Source of the DNA: an uncultured Pelagibacteraceae bacterium
Lineage (GTDB): Bacteria > Pseudomonadota > Alphaproteobacteria > Pelagibacterales > Pelagibacteraceae
Assembly (NCBI GenBank): GCA_902526595.1
Contig: CABZLO010000006.1
Location: 1 to 40,000, forward strand
Direction of reading: 5' to 3'
DNA: 40,000 nucleotides
Shown here: one piece after another, positions 1 through 8,515 of the stretch
Position numbering within the stretch: the stretch's first letter is position 1
Layout: each line of letters starts with the position of its first letter
Notes under the pieces: model-generated
What the model was told of the DNA's origin: nothing
Databases searched by the model: none
Seen by the model: the letters and a program-made list of their open reading frames with translations, nothing else
Made by a program: the position numbers and the translations under genes

Positions 1-1
1 A

Positions 2-214
2 ATCAGTTCAAGATTTGGTAAGCACTTCGAAAATATTATTTCACTAAGAAAAAAATTAGAAGAAGCAATGGCTGTTGTAGATAAGTTTGGAACAGATGCT
101 AGATCAATCACAAGAACTCTTGAAAGCATTAAAGATCCTGAACAACTTGAAAAAGCTGTTCAAACTGAAAATGTTGAAAAATTTGTTGATCGTTCAAAAC
201 AAGCAAATAATTAA
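2..214 (+). CDS. C-terminal end of an unidentified protein (partial at window edge)
   Basis: An open frame runs in from the left edge and ends at TAA 212-214, giving about 70 residues. The tail is charged and helical in character (FENIISLRKKLEEAM, then a stretch rich in E, K and D), possibly coiled coil. I do not recognise the family. A tail like this could belong to a DNA-repair protein such as RmuC or to a phage-like protein, but I cannot align it with confidence. The downstream nuclease starts 37 nt after the stop on the same strand, so they may be co-transcribed. Confidence 0.6.
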   Translation: MSSRFGKHFENIISLRKKLEEAMAVVDKFGTDARSITRTLESIKDPEQLEKAVQTENVEKFVDRSKQANN

Positions 215-251
215 TTTCAATTTTTCTCCAATAAAGAATATAAGAAATCAC

Positions 252-938
252 ATGCAGTGGAATAAGAAATACAATTATCCAAAATCCTCAAGAGCTATGG
301 TAGATGGTATAAGAAGGTATTTATTGGGAGAGGCCAAATTACCATCAGTGACTAGTATTCTTGATCAAACTCGTTCTGAAGAGGATAAAGCTGCCCTTGC
401 TAATTGGCGTGAGAGAACAGGCTATAAAGAGGCTGAGGCTATTACAAAAGCAGCAAGTAGCAGGGGCTCTCAAATGCATAATTATTTGGAGTCTTATCTT
501 CTAGGGAGAGAAAATCTCAGTTTTTTTGACGATAATGAACAATATAAATTAATGGCAAAAGAAATTATTGAAAAAGGTTTAAAAAATAGATTGGAAGAAA
601 TTTGGGGAGTTGAATGCACACTTTACTATCCAGAGAAATATGCTGGTACAGCGGATTGTGTTGGAGTTTATGAAGGACGTGAAACGATAATAGATTTTAA
701 ACAAAGCAATAAGCCAAAAAAATCAGAATATATCGACTCATGGCTTCTACAAACGAGCGCATATTCATTGGCTCATAACATTGTGTATAACTCTAATATC
801 ACTTCTTGTGTAATTCTAGTTTGCACAGTAGATAAATTGTTCCAAGAATTTAAAATTCAAAGTCATGATTTAGTTGTTTATCAGAACTTGTTTTTGGGAA
901 GATTAAAAAAATTTAATGAGCTTTCAAATTTAGCTTAA
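252..938 (+). CDS. Phage-like PD-(D/E)XK nuclease
   Basis: This 228-residue protein looks like a RecB/Cas4-type PD-(D/E)XK exonuclease. The core is visible as GTADCVG followed by IIDFKQ, supplying the two acidic residues and the lysine of the metal site, then a conserved Q-x-x-A-Y helix (LLQTSAYSLAH). The N-terminus (WNKKYNYPKSSRAMV, then LPSVTSIL) resembles nucleases I know from cyanophage and pelagiphage genomes. I start at ATG 252. The frame stays open back to ATG 87, but that extension overlaps the upstream gene in another frame and has low-complexity composition. The exonuclease I gene follows after 8 nt, suggesting joint work on DNA ends. Role in the cell unknown; repair or an acquired phage function are both possible. 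Confidence 0.7.
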   Translation: MQWNKKYNYPKSSRAMVDGIRRYLLGEAKLPSVTSILDQTRSEEDKAALANWRERTGYKEAEAITKAASSRGSQMHNYLESYLLGRENLSFFDDNEQYKLMAKEIIEKGLKNRLEEIWGVECTLYYPEKYAGTADCVGVYEGRETIIDFKQSNKPKKSEYIDSWLLQTSAYSLAHNIVYNSNITSCVILVCTVDKLFQEFKIQSHDLVVYQNLFLGRLKKFNELSNLA

Positions 939-946
939 ATATTAAT

Positions 947-2383
947 ATGGATAAAATAGTAATCTACGATACAGAAACAACCAATAGTACTATTTGGGGA
1001 AGTATTATTGAGGTTGGTGCTGTAGTTGTGGATAAAAATCTTAAGGAAATTGGGAAGTTAAATATTCGCGGGCGAATGCCAGAAGGAGAAGTACCTAGTG
1101 CAAAAGCACTTCTAGTAAACTCTACAAGTATTGATTTACTTACCAAAGGCAACTATTCACATTATGACTTTCTAGGAGCTGTTGAAAATTTTTTTTCAAA
1201 AGCAGCTCCATCTTTATTCATGGGTTGGAGCAACCTTAATTTTGATCGTCGAATGTTTCACTTTAATTTTTTTAAAGGAAACAGATATCCTTATTTAACC
1301 CACTCTTCACCTAATCAAGAAACTGATGGTCTACATGTTGCAAGAGCTGCTCAAACTATAAACTCTGAAACTTTAAAAACAGAATTAACTCCTGCAGGAA
1401 ATGAAAGTTTGGCTTTAGAAGCATTAGCAAGACAACAAGGATTTGATACTACTCAACAACATACAGCTTATCATGACGCTTTCACAAGTTTAAAAATTCT
1501 TAGAATTATAAAAGATCAACATAAAGATAATTGGCAAAAATTTTTAAGCACTTCTACAAAAGGTAGTGTTGAGTCACTTTTAAAAAGTGAGGGAATTTAT
1601 TCTATCTTTGAAAATGTAAAAGGACGAAATATGATGTATCTAGTTTCTACACTTCATCCAGAGCATTGTTTTCATCCTACTTATGCATCTTGGGGATATG
1701 TTTGGGATTTAAGAAGGGATCCAGAACCTTTTTTAAATTTGTCAGTTAATGACCTTAAAGTAAATTTAAAAAAAATTAGTCCTAAAGCACTAAGAGTACT
1801 AAAAACTAATAAGGCTCCAATAGTATTAGACAAAAAATTTGCATTAAAGGAAAAAGCATATTCAGAATTAGATTTAGAAACAATTATTAAAAGAGCAAAG
1901 TTAGTAAGAGGCAGTGAAAATTTTTGTAAAAACATTCAAATTATTAATAGGGAAGCTGCTGAGGAGAAAGCCCAAACTCAAACACAAGAAGATTTACTTC
2001 CAGAAGAGACGTTGTATGAAAAATTTATTCCCAATAAAGATACTGCATTATTTAAAACGTGGCATAGTTCATCTTGGGAAGATAAACTAAGATTATTAGA
2101 TAAGTTTCAAGACAAAAGATGTAGTTGGTTTGGACAAAAAATAATCTACCAAGAGGCACCTCATATTTTACCCCCCGATTTATACAAAAATATTAAAAGT
2201 GAAATTGCTAGGAGAATATTGAGTAAAAACAAGGAAAAATGGCAAACTATTGGCATGGCTTATACCGAAATTGATACATTGAGAGATCAAGCCTCTAATC
2301 GCGACGATCAGAATGAGTTGAAAAAATTAGACGAAATTAATGAATTTATAATGTCAATTGAAAAAAAATATGAAATTGCCTAG
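947..2383 (+). CDS. sbcB: Exodeoxyribonuclease I-like DEDDh 3'-5' exonuclease
   Basis: The protein has 478 residues, close to E. coli ExoI (475). The DEDDh exonuclease motifs are present: YDTETT at residues 7-12 supplies the first D and E, NLNFDRRMF near residue 100 the second D, and HTAYHDA near 172 the histidine and last D. An extended C-terminal half matches the usual ExoI layout, although it is divergent. ExoI degrades single-stranded DNA from the 3' end and acts in mismatch repair and recombination. The gene sits 8 nt after the phage-like nuclease. An alternative is a generic DEDDh exonuclease with an unrelated tail. Confidence 0.72.
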   Translation: MDKIVIYDTETTNSTIWGSIIEVGAVVVDKNLKEIGKLNIRGRMPEGEVPSAKALLVNSTSIDLLTKGNYSHYDFLGAVENFFSKAAPSLFMGWSNLNFDRRMFHFNFFKGNRYPYLTHSSPNQETDGLHVARAAQTINSETLKTELTPAGNESLALEALARQQGFDTTQQHTAYHDAFTSLKILRIIKDQHKDNWQKFLSTSTKGSVESLLKSEGIYSIFENVKGRNMMYLVSTLHPEHCFHPTYASWGYVWDLRRDPEPFLNLSVNDLKVNLKKISPKALRVLKTNKAPIVLDKKFALKEKAYSELDLETIIKRAKLVRGSENFCKNIQIINREAAEEKAQTQTQEDLLPEETLYEKFIPNKDTALFKTWHSSSWEDKLRLLDKFQDKRCSWFGQKIIYQEAPHILPPDLYKNIKSEIARRILSKNKEKWQTIGMAYTEIDTLRDQASNRDDQNELKKLDEINEFIMSIEKKYEIA

Positions 2384-2417
2384 TTGACTTTAAGGCTCCA
2401 ATTTATAGAAAGACTTT

Positions 2418-2735
2418 ATGCTTATAGATTTTAAAGACGAGGATTTTGACAGTAAAATTAAAAATGAAGACGTATCAGTGATTCAATTTTCAGCATCGTG
2501 GTGTGGTCCATGTAAAGCCCTAAAGCCAGTGATGGATAAATTGTCAGACGAGTACAAAGATAAAGCAAATTTTTACATTACTGATATTGAAGATGCTGGA
2601 ATTAATACAGGTTCTGCAGCTGGAATTCGTGGAGTTCCAACAGTGATTATATATAAAAAAGGACAAGAAGTAAGTCGAAAGGTTGGAGGAGTTCCAGAAG
2701 GTCATATGAAAGAATTCCTAGACGAAAATATTTAG
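2418..2735 (+). CDS. trxA: Thioredoxin
   Basis: This 105-residue cytosolic thioredoxin reduces disulfides in target proteins using electrons from thioredoxin reductase. The redox motif WCGPC is at residues 28-32, and the cis-proline loop (RGVPT) places the conserved proline at residue 74. Length is typical. In many alphaproteobacteria trxA lies next to folC; here it faces folC, and the two stop codons share 4 nt (TTAG at 2732-2735), so no terminator fits between them. The 34-nt gap after the exonuclease gene contains TTGACT at 2384-2389, but no well-spaced -10. Confidence 0.95.
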   Translation: MLIDFKDEDFDSKIKNEDVSVIQFSASWCGPCKALKPVMDKLSDEYKDKANFYITDIEDAGINTGSAAGIRGVPTVIIYKKGQEVSRKVGGVPEGHMKEFLDENI

Positions 2736-4000
2736 TTTAGATTTAACACCTCTCCAGCAAGATACAAAGATCCCGTTATCAAAATTATATCGTTTTCCTT
2801 GACTGGAATTGACTTAATAGCATCAATGATACCTTCTTTATATTCAACGTTTTCAAAGCTATTAAGTTTGTTTTTCAATACTTTTCCTTTGATCGAGTTT
2901 GGTTGATTAGGGATATCTATAGTAGTCAAAGAGGCAATATTTTTAAAGTAACTCATATATTCGTTATGATCTTTATTGCCCATCATACCTAGAATAATAT
3001 GTTTATTACAATTCAAACTTTCCAAATATTCATTTAGAACTTTTGCTCCTAAAGGGTTATGAGATCCATCAACAATTAATTTATTATTTTTTACCAATTC
3101 TTTGAGCTTACCAGAACTAATTTCTTGGAGTCTCGCAATATTTTTAATTTTAGTAATTCCATCTTTAATGTTTTTTTCACTAACTTTTAATTGGTCAATT
3201 GATCTTAAAGTTGCTATTGCAGTTGAAATATTTTCTAATTGAAATTGACCTTTAACGTTTGGACTTGGAAGCTTAATCCCACCGTTTTTATCTTCATAAA
3301 AAATGAAACCATTTTCATTAAATGAATAATTATAATCTTCATTAAAAAAATATTTTTTTGAAGAATTTTTTGTAATCGAATTTTTTATTTCATTAACAAT
3401 TTCAGTAGAATTTTGTTTTGCAATAATAATATTAGAATTTAATAAAGTTGAGGTTTTTTCAAATATTATTTTTTTAATTGTTTGTTCATTTTCAGGTAGC
3501 CAATCTAAATGATCCAAGCCAACAGAGGTTATAATACTTGCTAAATTATTTCTTAGTATATTAGTTGCATCAAAACGGTGAAACAAACCTGCTTCAATTA
3601 GGTTAATATTTTCAGGGTATTTTGAGGCATTATAAAAGTAGGCTGCAGTTAATATTTCAAAAAAGGTTATTGGTTCACTGTTATTTGCTTCCTCAATTTC
3701 CTCAAAAAGAATTCTAAGATCATCGTCATTTAATTCTTCATTATTAAATACAAATCTTTCATTTATTCTTTTGATATGTGGGCTGGTGTAAATATTACAC
3801 TTAACATTCGTCTCTTTTAAAATTGCAAATAAAGCCTGAATAGTTGAATATTTTCCGTTAGTTCCAACAACTGAAATAGCTTTTAATTTATCTTGAGGAT
3901 TTCCAAGGGTTTTACAGAGTTTTTTTATTCTATTTAAACTTAGATCTATTTCTTTAGGATGCAACTTTTGTAAGCGATTGACTATTTTCTGAAGTTTCAT
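2732..4000 (-). CDS. folC: Folylpolyglutamate / dihydrofolate synthase
   Basis: FolC is a Mur-ligase family enzyme that adds glutamate to (dihydro)folate using ATP. At 422 residues it has normal length. The N-terminal LHPKEIDLSLNRI is a family hallmark and supports the start at 4000 even though this gives a 47-nt overlap with the end of accD. The P-loop reads GTNGKYST at residues 46-53: the lysine is kept, but the usual glycine after it is Tyr51. Further motifs are FDATNIL and DGSHNPLGA. Last gene of the long minus-strand cluster. Confidence 0.92.
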   Translation of the reverse strand: MKLQKIVNRLQKLHPKEIDLSLNRIKKLCKTLGNPQDKLKAISVVGTNGKYSTIQALFAILKETNVKCNIYTSPHIKRINERFVFNNEELNDDDLRILFEEIEEANNSEPITFFEILTAAYFYNASKYPENINLIEAGLFHRFDATNILRNNLASIITSVGLDHLDWLPENEQTIKKIIFEKTSTLLNSNIIIAKQNSTEIVNEIKNSITKNSSKKYFFNEDYNYSFNENGFIFYEDKNGGIKLPSPNVKGQFQLENISTAIATLRSIDQLKVSEKNIKDGITKIKNIARLQEISSGKLKELVKNNKLIVDGSHNPLGAKVLNEYLESLNCNKHIILGMMGNKDHNEYMSYFKNIASLTTIDIPNQPNSIKGKVLKNKLNSFENVEYKEGIIDAIKSIPVKENDIILITGSLYLAGEVLNLN

Positions 4001-4883
4001 TTTGTTCAGAAGTTATAACAGAATTTCGCTTTAACAATATTGATAATAGGGTTCCAATTTTTGATGCTAGTTCTTTTCGTTCAACTATTAGGTCGACAAA
4101 TCCAGTTTTTTCAACATACTCACTCTTTTGAAAACCTTCTGGCAGTTCCTCTTTAACTGTTCCTTGAATAACTCTAGCACCAGCGAACGCAATCAATGCC
4201 CCAGGTTCAGCAATATTGATATCACCAAGCATTGCATAAGAGGCTGTTATTCCACCTGCAGTTGGATCCGTAATACATACCATATAGGGTAAACCATTTT
4301 TTTTTAATTCATTAATTGCTAGAGTAGTTCTAGTCATTTGAGACAATGAAATTAAACTTTCCATCATTCTCATTCCACCACCAGCACTAATACAGAGGAA
4401 GGGTGTTTTATTTTCTATGGCATGTTGAATTCCATATAAAAAAGCTTCACCTTCTGCAGCAGCCATTGAAGCACCTAAAAAATCAAAATCAGATGCAACC
4501 GCAGTAATTTTAATATTATCAATAGTCCCAGAGGCAACCATCATTCCGCACTCTAGCCCAGTTTTTTTTCGTGCACTTTTAAGTCTGTCTTTATATGATT
4601 TAGAGTCAGTCCAATTTAAAGGATCATCTTTTGGAATTGGAGTTTTAAATATTTTATAATTATTTTTACCAAATAAAATGTCAAATCTCTGTTTAGGTTT
4701 TATTCGATGGTGTTTATTACACTCAGGACAAACCCATAAGTTATTTTCTAAATCTTTTTTAAGTATTGGCCCTATACAACACGAAGTCCAATCACTATTT
4801 GCAATATCTTCTTTCGAAGCTCTTTCTTTGATAGCTGTTTTGATTTTTTCACCAGCTTTAATTATTTTTGTAATCCAATTCAT
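3954..4883 (-). CDS. accD: Acetyl-CoA carboxylase carboxyltransferase, beta subunit
   Basis: AccD (309 residues) pairs with AccA (26258-27352) to transfer the carboxyl group from biotin carrier protein to acetyl-CoA, the first step of fatty acid synthesis. The crotonase-like core shows ASGTIDN, FDFLGASMAAAEGEA and the SAGGGMRMMES oxyanion region. The N-terminal zinc ribbon is odd. The second pair is normal (CPEC, Cys52 and Cys55), but the first reads Cys35-Cys36-Ile-Gly instead of C-x-x-C, confirmed by reading the codons. Its start overlaps the trpA stop by 4 nt and its end overlaps folC by 47 nt; the accD-folC order is common in alphaproteobacteria. Confidence 0.95.
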   Translation of the reverse strand: MNWITKIIKAGEKIKTAIKERASKEDIANSDWTSCCIGPILKKDLENNLWVCPECNKHHRIKPKQRFDILFGKNNYKIFKTPIPKDDPLNWTDSKSYKDRLKSARKKTGLECGMMVASGTIDNIKITAVASDFDFLGASMAAAEGEAFLYGIQHAIENKTPFLCISAGGGMRMMESLISLSQMTRTTLAINELKKNGLPYMVCITDPTAGGITASYAMLGDINIAEPGALIAFAGARVIQGTVKEELPEGFQKSEYVEKTGFVDLIVERKELASKIGTLLSILLKRNSVITSEQNETSENSQSLTKVAS

Positions 4884-5680
4884 TTAATTTTAATTTTTAA
4901 TCTTCTTACTAGATTAGTAACATTTGTGACAGCATTTTGTCTTTTTTTAATTGATTTAGATATTTCTTTAATAAGTGCACTTCCTATTACTAAGCCGTCT
5001 GCTTTTCTAAGCGATTTAATAGTTTTTTCGGTGATTCCGAATCCGATTACAACATTTTTTAATTTGTTTTGATTTTTAATTTTGAAATAATTTTGTAAAA
5101 TTTTTTTAGGGGAAACTTTTAATTTTCCTCCTGTAGTTGACAACATACTTATATAATAAATCATATCATGGGAGTCTTTGATAATTTTTTTTAATCTTGC
5201 ATTTGATGTAGTCGGAGACACTAATTGAATAAAATTAATACCTTTTCTTTTACATTTTTTAGAAAAACTTTTATTTTCTGGATAAGGAAGATCAACAACA
5301 ATTAAACCATCTATTTTTGAATTTTTGCATTTTTTTATAAATTTATTTTCATTATATTGATAAATCATATTGTAATAGCCCATTAAAATAATAGGGGCTG
5401 TTTTTTTTGATAATTTAAATTTCTTAGCAATTGCAAAAACATCATTTATTTTAATCCCATTTTTAATTGCACGATAAGCACTAGTTTGTATTTGACCACC
5501 ATCTGCAATAGGAGTGTTGTGGGGGAAACCTAACTCACATATATCGGCATAATCTGATATTGACTTAAGAATATCTAAAGATTTTTTTTTAGTATTATCA
5601 CCTGCAACTGTATAAGTTAATAATGCTGGTCTGTTAGCACTTCTTGCTTTTTTAAAAGCTTCATTAATTAACGAGACCAT
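4880..5680 (-). CDS. trpA: Tryptophan synthase alpha chain (divergent)
   Basis: TrpA cleaves indole-3-glycerol phosphate and passes indole to TrpB. The 266-residue protein is a TIM barrel with both catalytic acids in the standard places: Glu49 in ICELGFP and Asp60 in PIADGG. The phosphate-binding GFGI and VIGSAL motifs are present. The usual PFSDP before the catalytic Asp is PHNTP here, and the GVTG loop region reads STTGGK, so substrate-contact loops depart from the norm. Its start overlaps the trpB stop by 1 nt, indicating translational coupling. Confidence 0.88.
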   Translation of the reverse strand: MVSLINEAFKKARSANRPALLTYTVAGDNTKKKSLDILKSISDYADICELGFPHNTPIADGGQIQTSAYRAIKNGIKINDVFAIAKKFKLSKKTAPIILMGYYNMIYQYNENKFIKKCKNSKIDGLIVVDLPYPENKSFSKKCKRKGINFIQLVSPTTSNARLKKIIKDSHDMIYYISMLSTTGGKLKVSPKKILQNYFKIKNQNKLKNVVIGFGITEKTIKSLRKADGLVIGSALIKEISKSIKKRQNAVTNVTNLVRRLKIKIK

Positions 5681-6909
5681 TAATTCTTACCCAATCTCTC
5701 TTTTAAAATATCTCTGTCTTTTTTTGCATCTCCACAAGAATTTACAATTATAATTGTATCCCTACTTAGTTTTGGTGCAATTTTAATTGCTTCTGCAAAT
5801 GCGTGACTAGGTTCCAAGCTTGGATTTAGGTTTTCAAATTTAGTTACCATAACGTAAGCATTTAAGGCGTCTTCATCAGTTGCATAAGTGTATCTTGCTC
5901 TTTTAGTATCTTTTAAAAAACAATGAATAGGACTTACCCCTGGATAATCTAATCCTGCACTTATAGATTCAGTTTCATTTATTTGACCTTCATTATCTTG
6001 GCAAACATAAGAGGCAGCACCATGCAAAACTCCAATTTTCGCATTTCTGCTTAAAGGGGCTGCATGAAGTTTTGATTTTTTAGGCCCTCCTGCTTCAACT
6101 CCAATCAGCTCAATTTGTTTTTTGTTAAAATCTATAAACTCACTCCAGAAACCGTAGGCTGAACTTCCACCACCTACACAATTAATAAGTTTAATTTTTT
6201 TTGGAATTTTTTTAAATTCTGATTTTAATTGTGCCTTTAATTCTCTTGATATTTGGGCAGTGCTCCACCCACAAATTTTAACAAATATATTTGGACCTAC
6301 GGTACTACCAACACACATATGAGTATTATCACAATTTGATACCCAATATCTCATACATTCACTAACAGCATCTACCAAAGTCTGACTACCAGAATACACA
6401 GGCACAATCTCTGCTCCATTTTTTCTCATTGCATCACAGTTTGGTTTTTGCCTTTTAATATCTTTAGCACCCATAAATATTTTACATTTTAAGCCGAACT
6501 TTTTTGCTGCCATACTTAGCATTTTTCCAGCATACCCTGCACCTGTGTCACCAACGATATATTTTTTACCCATAGCTTTGCAAAGAAGAGCATGTACAGT
6601 CGCATTATATATTTTATGTGCACCGCCGTTAGCTTCAGAGACAACTTTTGCCCATATTTGAGCACCACCTAGTTGACTAGATAAATTTTCTAATTTTACA
6701 AAAGAGGTTGGGGAACCAATATAATTTTTAAAATAATAGTCTCTCTTTTTAATAAATTTTTTATCTTTTCTTAATTTTTTGAATTTTTCTGTTAAATCCT
6801 CGACAGGTTTTTTTAGAGTTTCTGGAATAAAACTTCCACCAAATTTCCCTCCCCAAAAACCAAATTGGTCATGTTGATCAATTAATGGAACACCTTTTTT
6901 AAGTTTCAT
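5680..6909 (-). CDS. trpB: Tryptophan synthase beta chain (strongly divergent)
   Basis: TrpB condenses indole with serine using PLP. The fold is clear over 409 residues: FIPETL near the N-terminus, the PLP lysine Lys99 in GGAHKIYNA, GGGSSAYGF, and ISAGLDYPGVSPIH. Several near-invariant features are changed. The catalytic Glu of ETGAGQHG is Asp121 in GDTGAGYAG (codon GAC). The KREDLNHTGAHK stretch reads KVVSEANGGAHK. The LSGRGDKD motif near the end is NSCGDAKKD. It sits between trpF (11-nt overlap) and trpA (1-nt overlap), so a TrpB role is likely, but altered substrate use cannot be excluded. Confidence 0.82.
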   Translation of the reverse strand: MKLKKGVPLIDQHDQFGFWGGKFGGSFIPETLKKPVEDLTEKFKKLRKDKKFIKKRDYYFKNYIGSPTSFVKLENLSSQLGGAQIWAKVVSEANGGAHKIYNATVHALLCKAMGKKYIVGDTGAGYAGKMLSMAAKKFGLKCKIFMGAKDIKRQKPNCDAMRKNGAEIVPVYSGSQTLVDAVSECMRYWVSNCDNTHMCVGSTVGPNIFVKICGWSTAQISRELKAQLKSEFKKIPKKIKLINCVGGGSSAYGFWSEFIDFNKKQIELIGVEAGGPKKSKLHAAPLSRNAKIGVLHGAASYVCQDNEGQINETESISAGLDYPGVSPIHCFLKDTKRARYTYATDEDALNAYVMVTKFENLNPSLEPSHAFAEAIKIAPKLSRDTIIIVNSCGDAKKDRDILKERLGKN

Positions 6910-7528
6910 TATTAATTTGTTTTACTTTTTTTAAAAAAATTTCTATTTTCGAAAGATCTTTTAATCCAGAAGTTTCTAAGCCTCCAGATAAATCTATAAA
7001 ATCTGCTATTTTTCCATAATTTTCTAAGTCGTCATTGTACTTGATATTACCAGCAAGCATCAATTTTTTATTAATTTTGATATCCATAATTAGATTGTGA
7101 TCAAATCCTTCACTTTTCTCATAACCTTTACTATCAAATAAATAAATATCAGTTACCTCATTAAAATCTTGATATTTTTCTAAGTCTGATTTGTCTTTAA
7201 TAGTAAATGCAGTAATTATTTTTTTATTATAATTTAACTTGATAGAGTTTATTTGTTCAGGAGTACAATCATATAATTGATAGTAGTCAAAAGGAAGATT
7301 TTTAATTTTTTCTAATATTTCGTCATTGGGTTTGACTAATACAGCAACATACTGACAATTATTTTTATTTATATTTAACAACTTTTTTAATTTCTTAAAC
7401 TCAACATACCTAGAGCTTTTTTGATAGTTACAAATAAAACCAATAAATTTAGGTGGATACGGATGATTGACGATAAAGGTCAAAGTATCTGGATCAGAAA
7501 CTCCACAGATTTTACAGCCCTTGATCAT
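6899..7528 (-). CDS. trpF: Phosphoribosylanthranilate isomerase (divergent)
   Basis: TrpF performs the Amadori rearrangement of phosphoribosylanthranilate in tryptophan synthesis. The 209-residue TIM barrel keeps the catalytic cysteine (KICGV, Cys8), a candidate general acid Asp132 in YLFDSKGY, and the C-terminal DLSGGLETSGLKD phosphate loop. Other family motifs are weakened: the usual QLHG is QLYD, and LAGGL is LAGNI. It overlaps pyrF by 4 nt and trpB by 11 nt. Identity rests on the residues above and on the trpF-trpB-trpA order common in alphaproteobacteria. Confidence 0.82.
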   Translation of the reverse strand: MIKGCKICGVSDPDTLTFIVNHPYPPKFIGFICNYQKSSRYVEFKKLKKLLNINKNNCQYVAVLVKPNDEILEKIKNLPFDYYQLYDCTPEQINSIKLNYNKKIITAFTIKDKSDLEKYQDFNEVTDIYLFDSKGYEKSEGFDHNLIMDIKINKKLMLAGNIKYNDDLENYGKIADFIDLSGGLETSGLKDLSKIEIFLKKVKQINNET

Positions 7529-8217
7529 ATGTTTAAATGATCAACCAATTTTTTTACATTATTTCTAATATTACCTTTGGTGAGTGATCTGCCCATTACA
7601 ACCCCTGAAACTTTATTATTGAAAGCATCTTTAGGAGTCATTACTCTTGCCTGATCATTCGAATTATCCCCTGGCAATCTTATACCAGGTGTAATTATTA
7701 ATAAATTTTTAATTTTTTCTCTAATTATTTTTGATTCTTGTGGTGAGCATACAATTCCATCACAACCAGATTTTTTTATAAGTTCAGCTTGTTTTAAAAC
7801 TAATTGTTGAACATTTTTTGTATGACCTATCTCTTTCAAAGATTTATTATTCAAGCTTGTTAAAACTGTAACACCTAAAACTTTCAAATTTTTATTTATT
7901 TTTTTTGCATTCTTTTTTACAGCTTTTAGCATATCGAGACCACCATTTGCATGAACTGTTATGTACTTACATTTTTTTAAATCCTTCAAACTATCAATTG
8001 CTGAAAGGGCTGTTTGTGGAATATCATTTATTTTTAAATCTAACCAAAAATCTCCTTTAAATTTTTCAAGAAACTTTCTTCCGTTTTTTGAGTAGAAAAG
8101 TTGTAACCCAAACTTTGGTACAATTTTTAATTTATTATTTTTTGTTTGAACAATAACATCTTTAATTTTTTTTATCTTTGATGCATCGCAGGCAACAAAT
8201 ATAATTTTATCCTTCAT
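7525..8217 (-). CDS. pyrF: Orotidine 5'-phosphate decarboxylase
   Basis: PyrF converts OMP to UMP, the last step of de novo pyrimidine synthesis. The 230-residue protein has the catalytic D-x-K-x-x-D motif as Asp60-Lys62-Asp65 in LDLKINDIPQT (the usual His at 64 is Asn). ITVHANGG and the C-terminal ITPGIRLPG and VMGRSL phosphate-binding motifs are also present. Length is typical of the bacterial class I enzyme. The start overlaps ihfB by 11 nt and the end overlaps trpF by 4 nt. Confidence 0.93.
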   Translation of the reverse strand: MKDKIIFVACDASKIKKIKDVIVQTKNNKLKIVPKFGLQLFYSKNGRKFLEKFKGDFWLDLKINDIPQTALSAIDSLKDLKKCKYITVHANGGLDMLKAVKKNAKKINKNLKVLGVTVLTSLNNKSLKEIGHTKNVQQLVLKQAELIKKSGCDGIVCSPQESKIIREKIKNLLIITPGIRLPGDNSNDQARVMTPKDAFNNKVSGVVMGRSLTKGNIRNNVKKLVDHLNI

Positions 8218-8497
8218 TATTTAATTTTTTAAACAAGTCCTTAGACATTTTAAAGTGAATAGTTTTTTTTTCAGGAGTATTAACCTTTTCTCCTGTTTTA
8301 GGATTCCTTGATATTCTGGCTTTTTGAATATTTGTAGAAAATACCCCAAAACCTCTGAGCTCTACTCGGTCTCCTCTTCTTAGAGCTCTCTTTATCTCGT
8401 TTAAAATTATGTTGGTAAATTTTTCTAAGTCTTTTTTTAAGAAATTAGGGTAGTTGTTTGAAAGTTGTTTTAAAAGCTTTGATTTTACAATAGCCAA
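8207..8497 (-). CDS. ihfB: Integration host factor beta subunit / HU-family protein
   Basis: This 96-residue HU/IHF-family protein bends DNA and shapes the nucleoid. The signature GDRVELRGFGVF is followed by the beta-arm segment ISRNPKTGEKVN, with the intercalating proline in RNP. Position just downstream of rpsA matches the conserved cmk-rpsA-ihfB order and is the reason to call it IhfB rather than HU. The C-terminal HFKPGK motif is degraded to HFKMSK. An 18-nt gap separates it from rpsA, the largest gap in the cluster. Confidence 0.88.
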   Translation of the reverse strand: MAIVKSKLLKQLSNNYPNFLKKDLEKFTNIILNEIKRALRRGDRVELRGFGVFSTNIQKARISRNPKTGEKVNTPEKKTIHFKMSKDLFKKLNNEG

Positions 8498-8515
8498 TTT
8501 AAGTATTCTTTATTG

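Noticed and set aside
87-251. N-terminal extension of the PD-(D/E)XK nuclease by 55 residues
   Set aside because: It overlaps the upstream coding region in another frame and is low-complexity K/L/N sequence. The conserved part begins at ATG 252.
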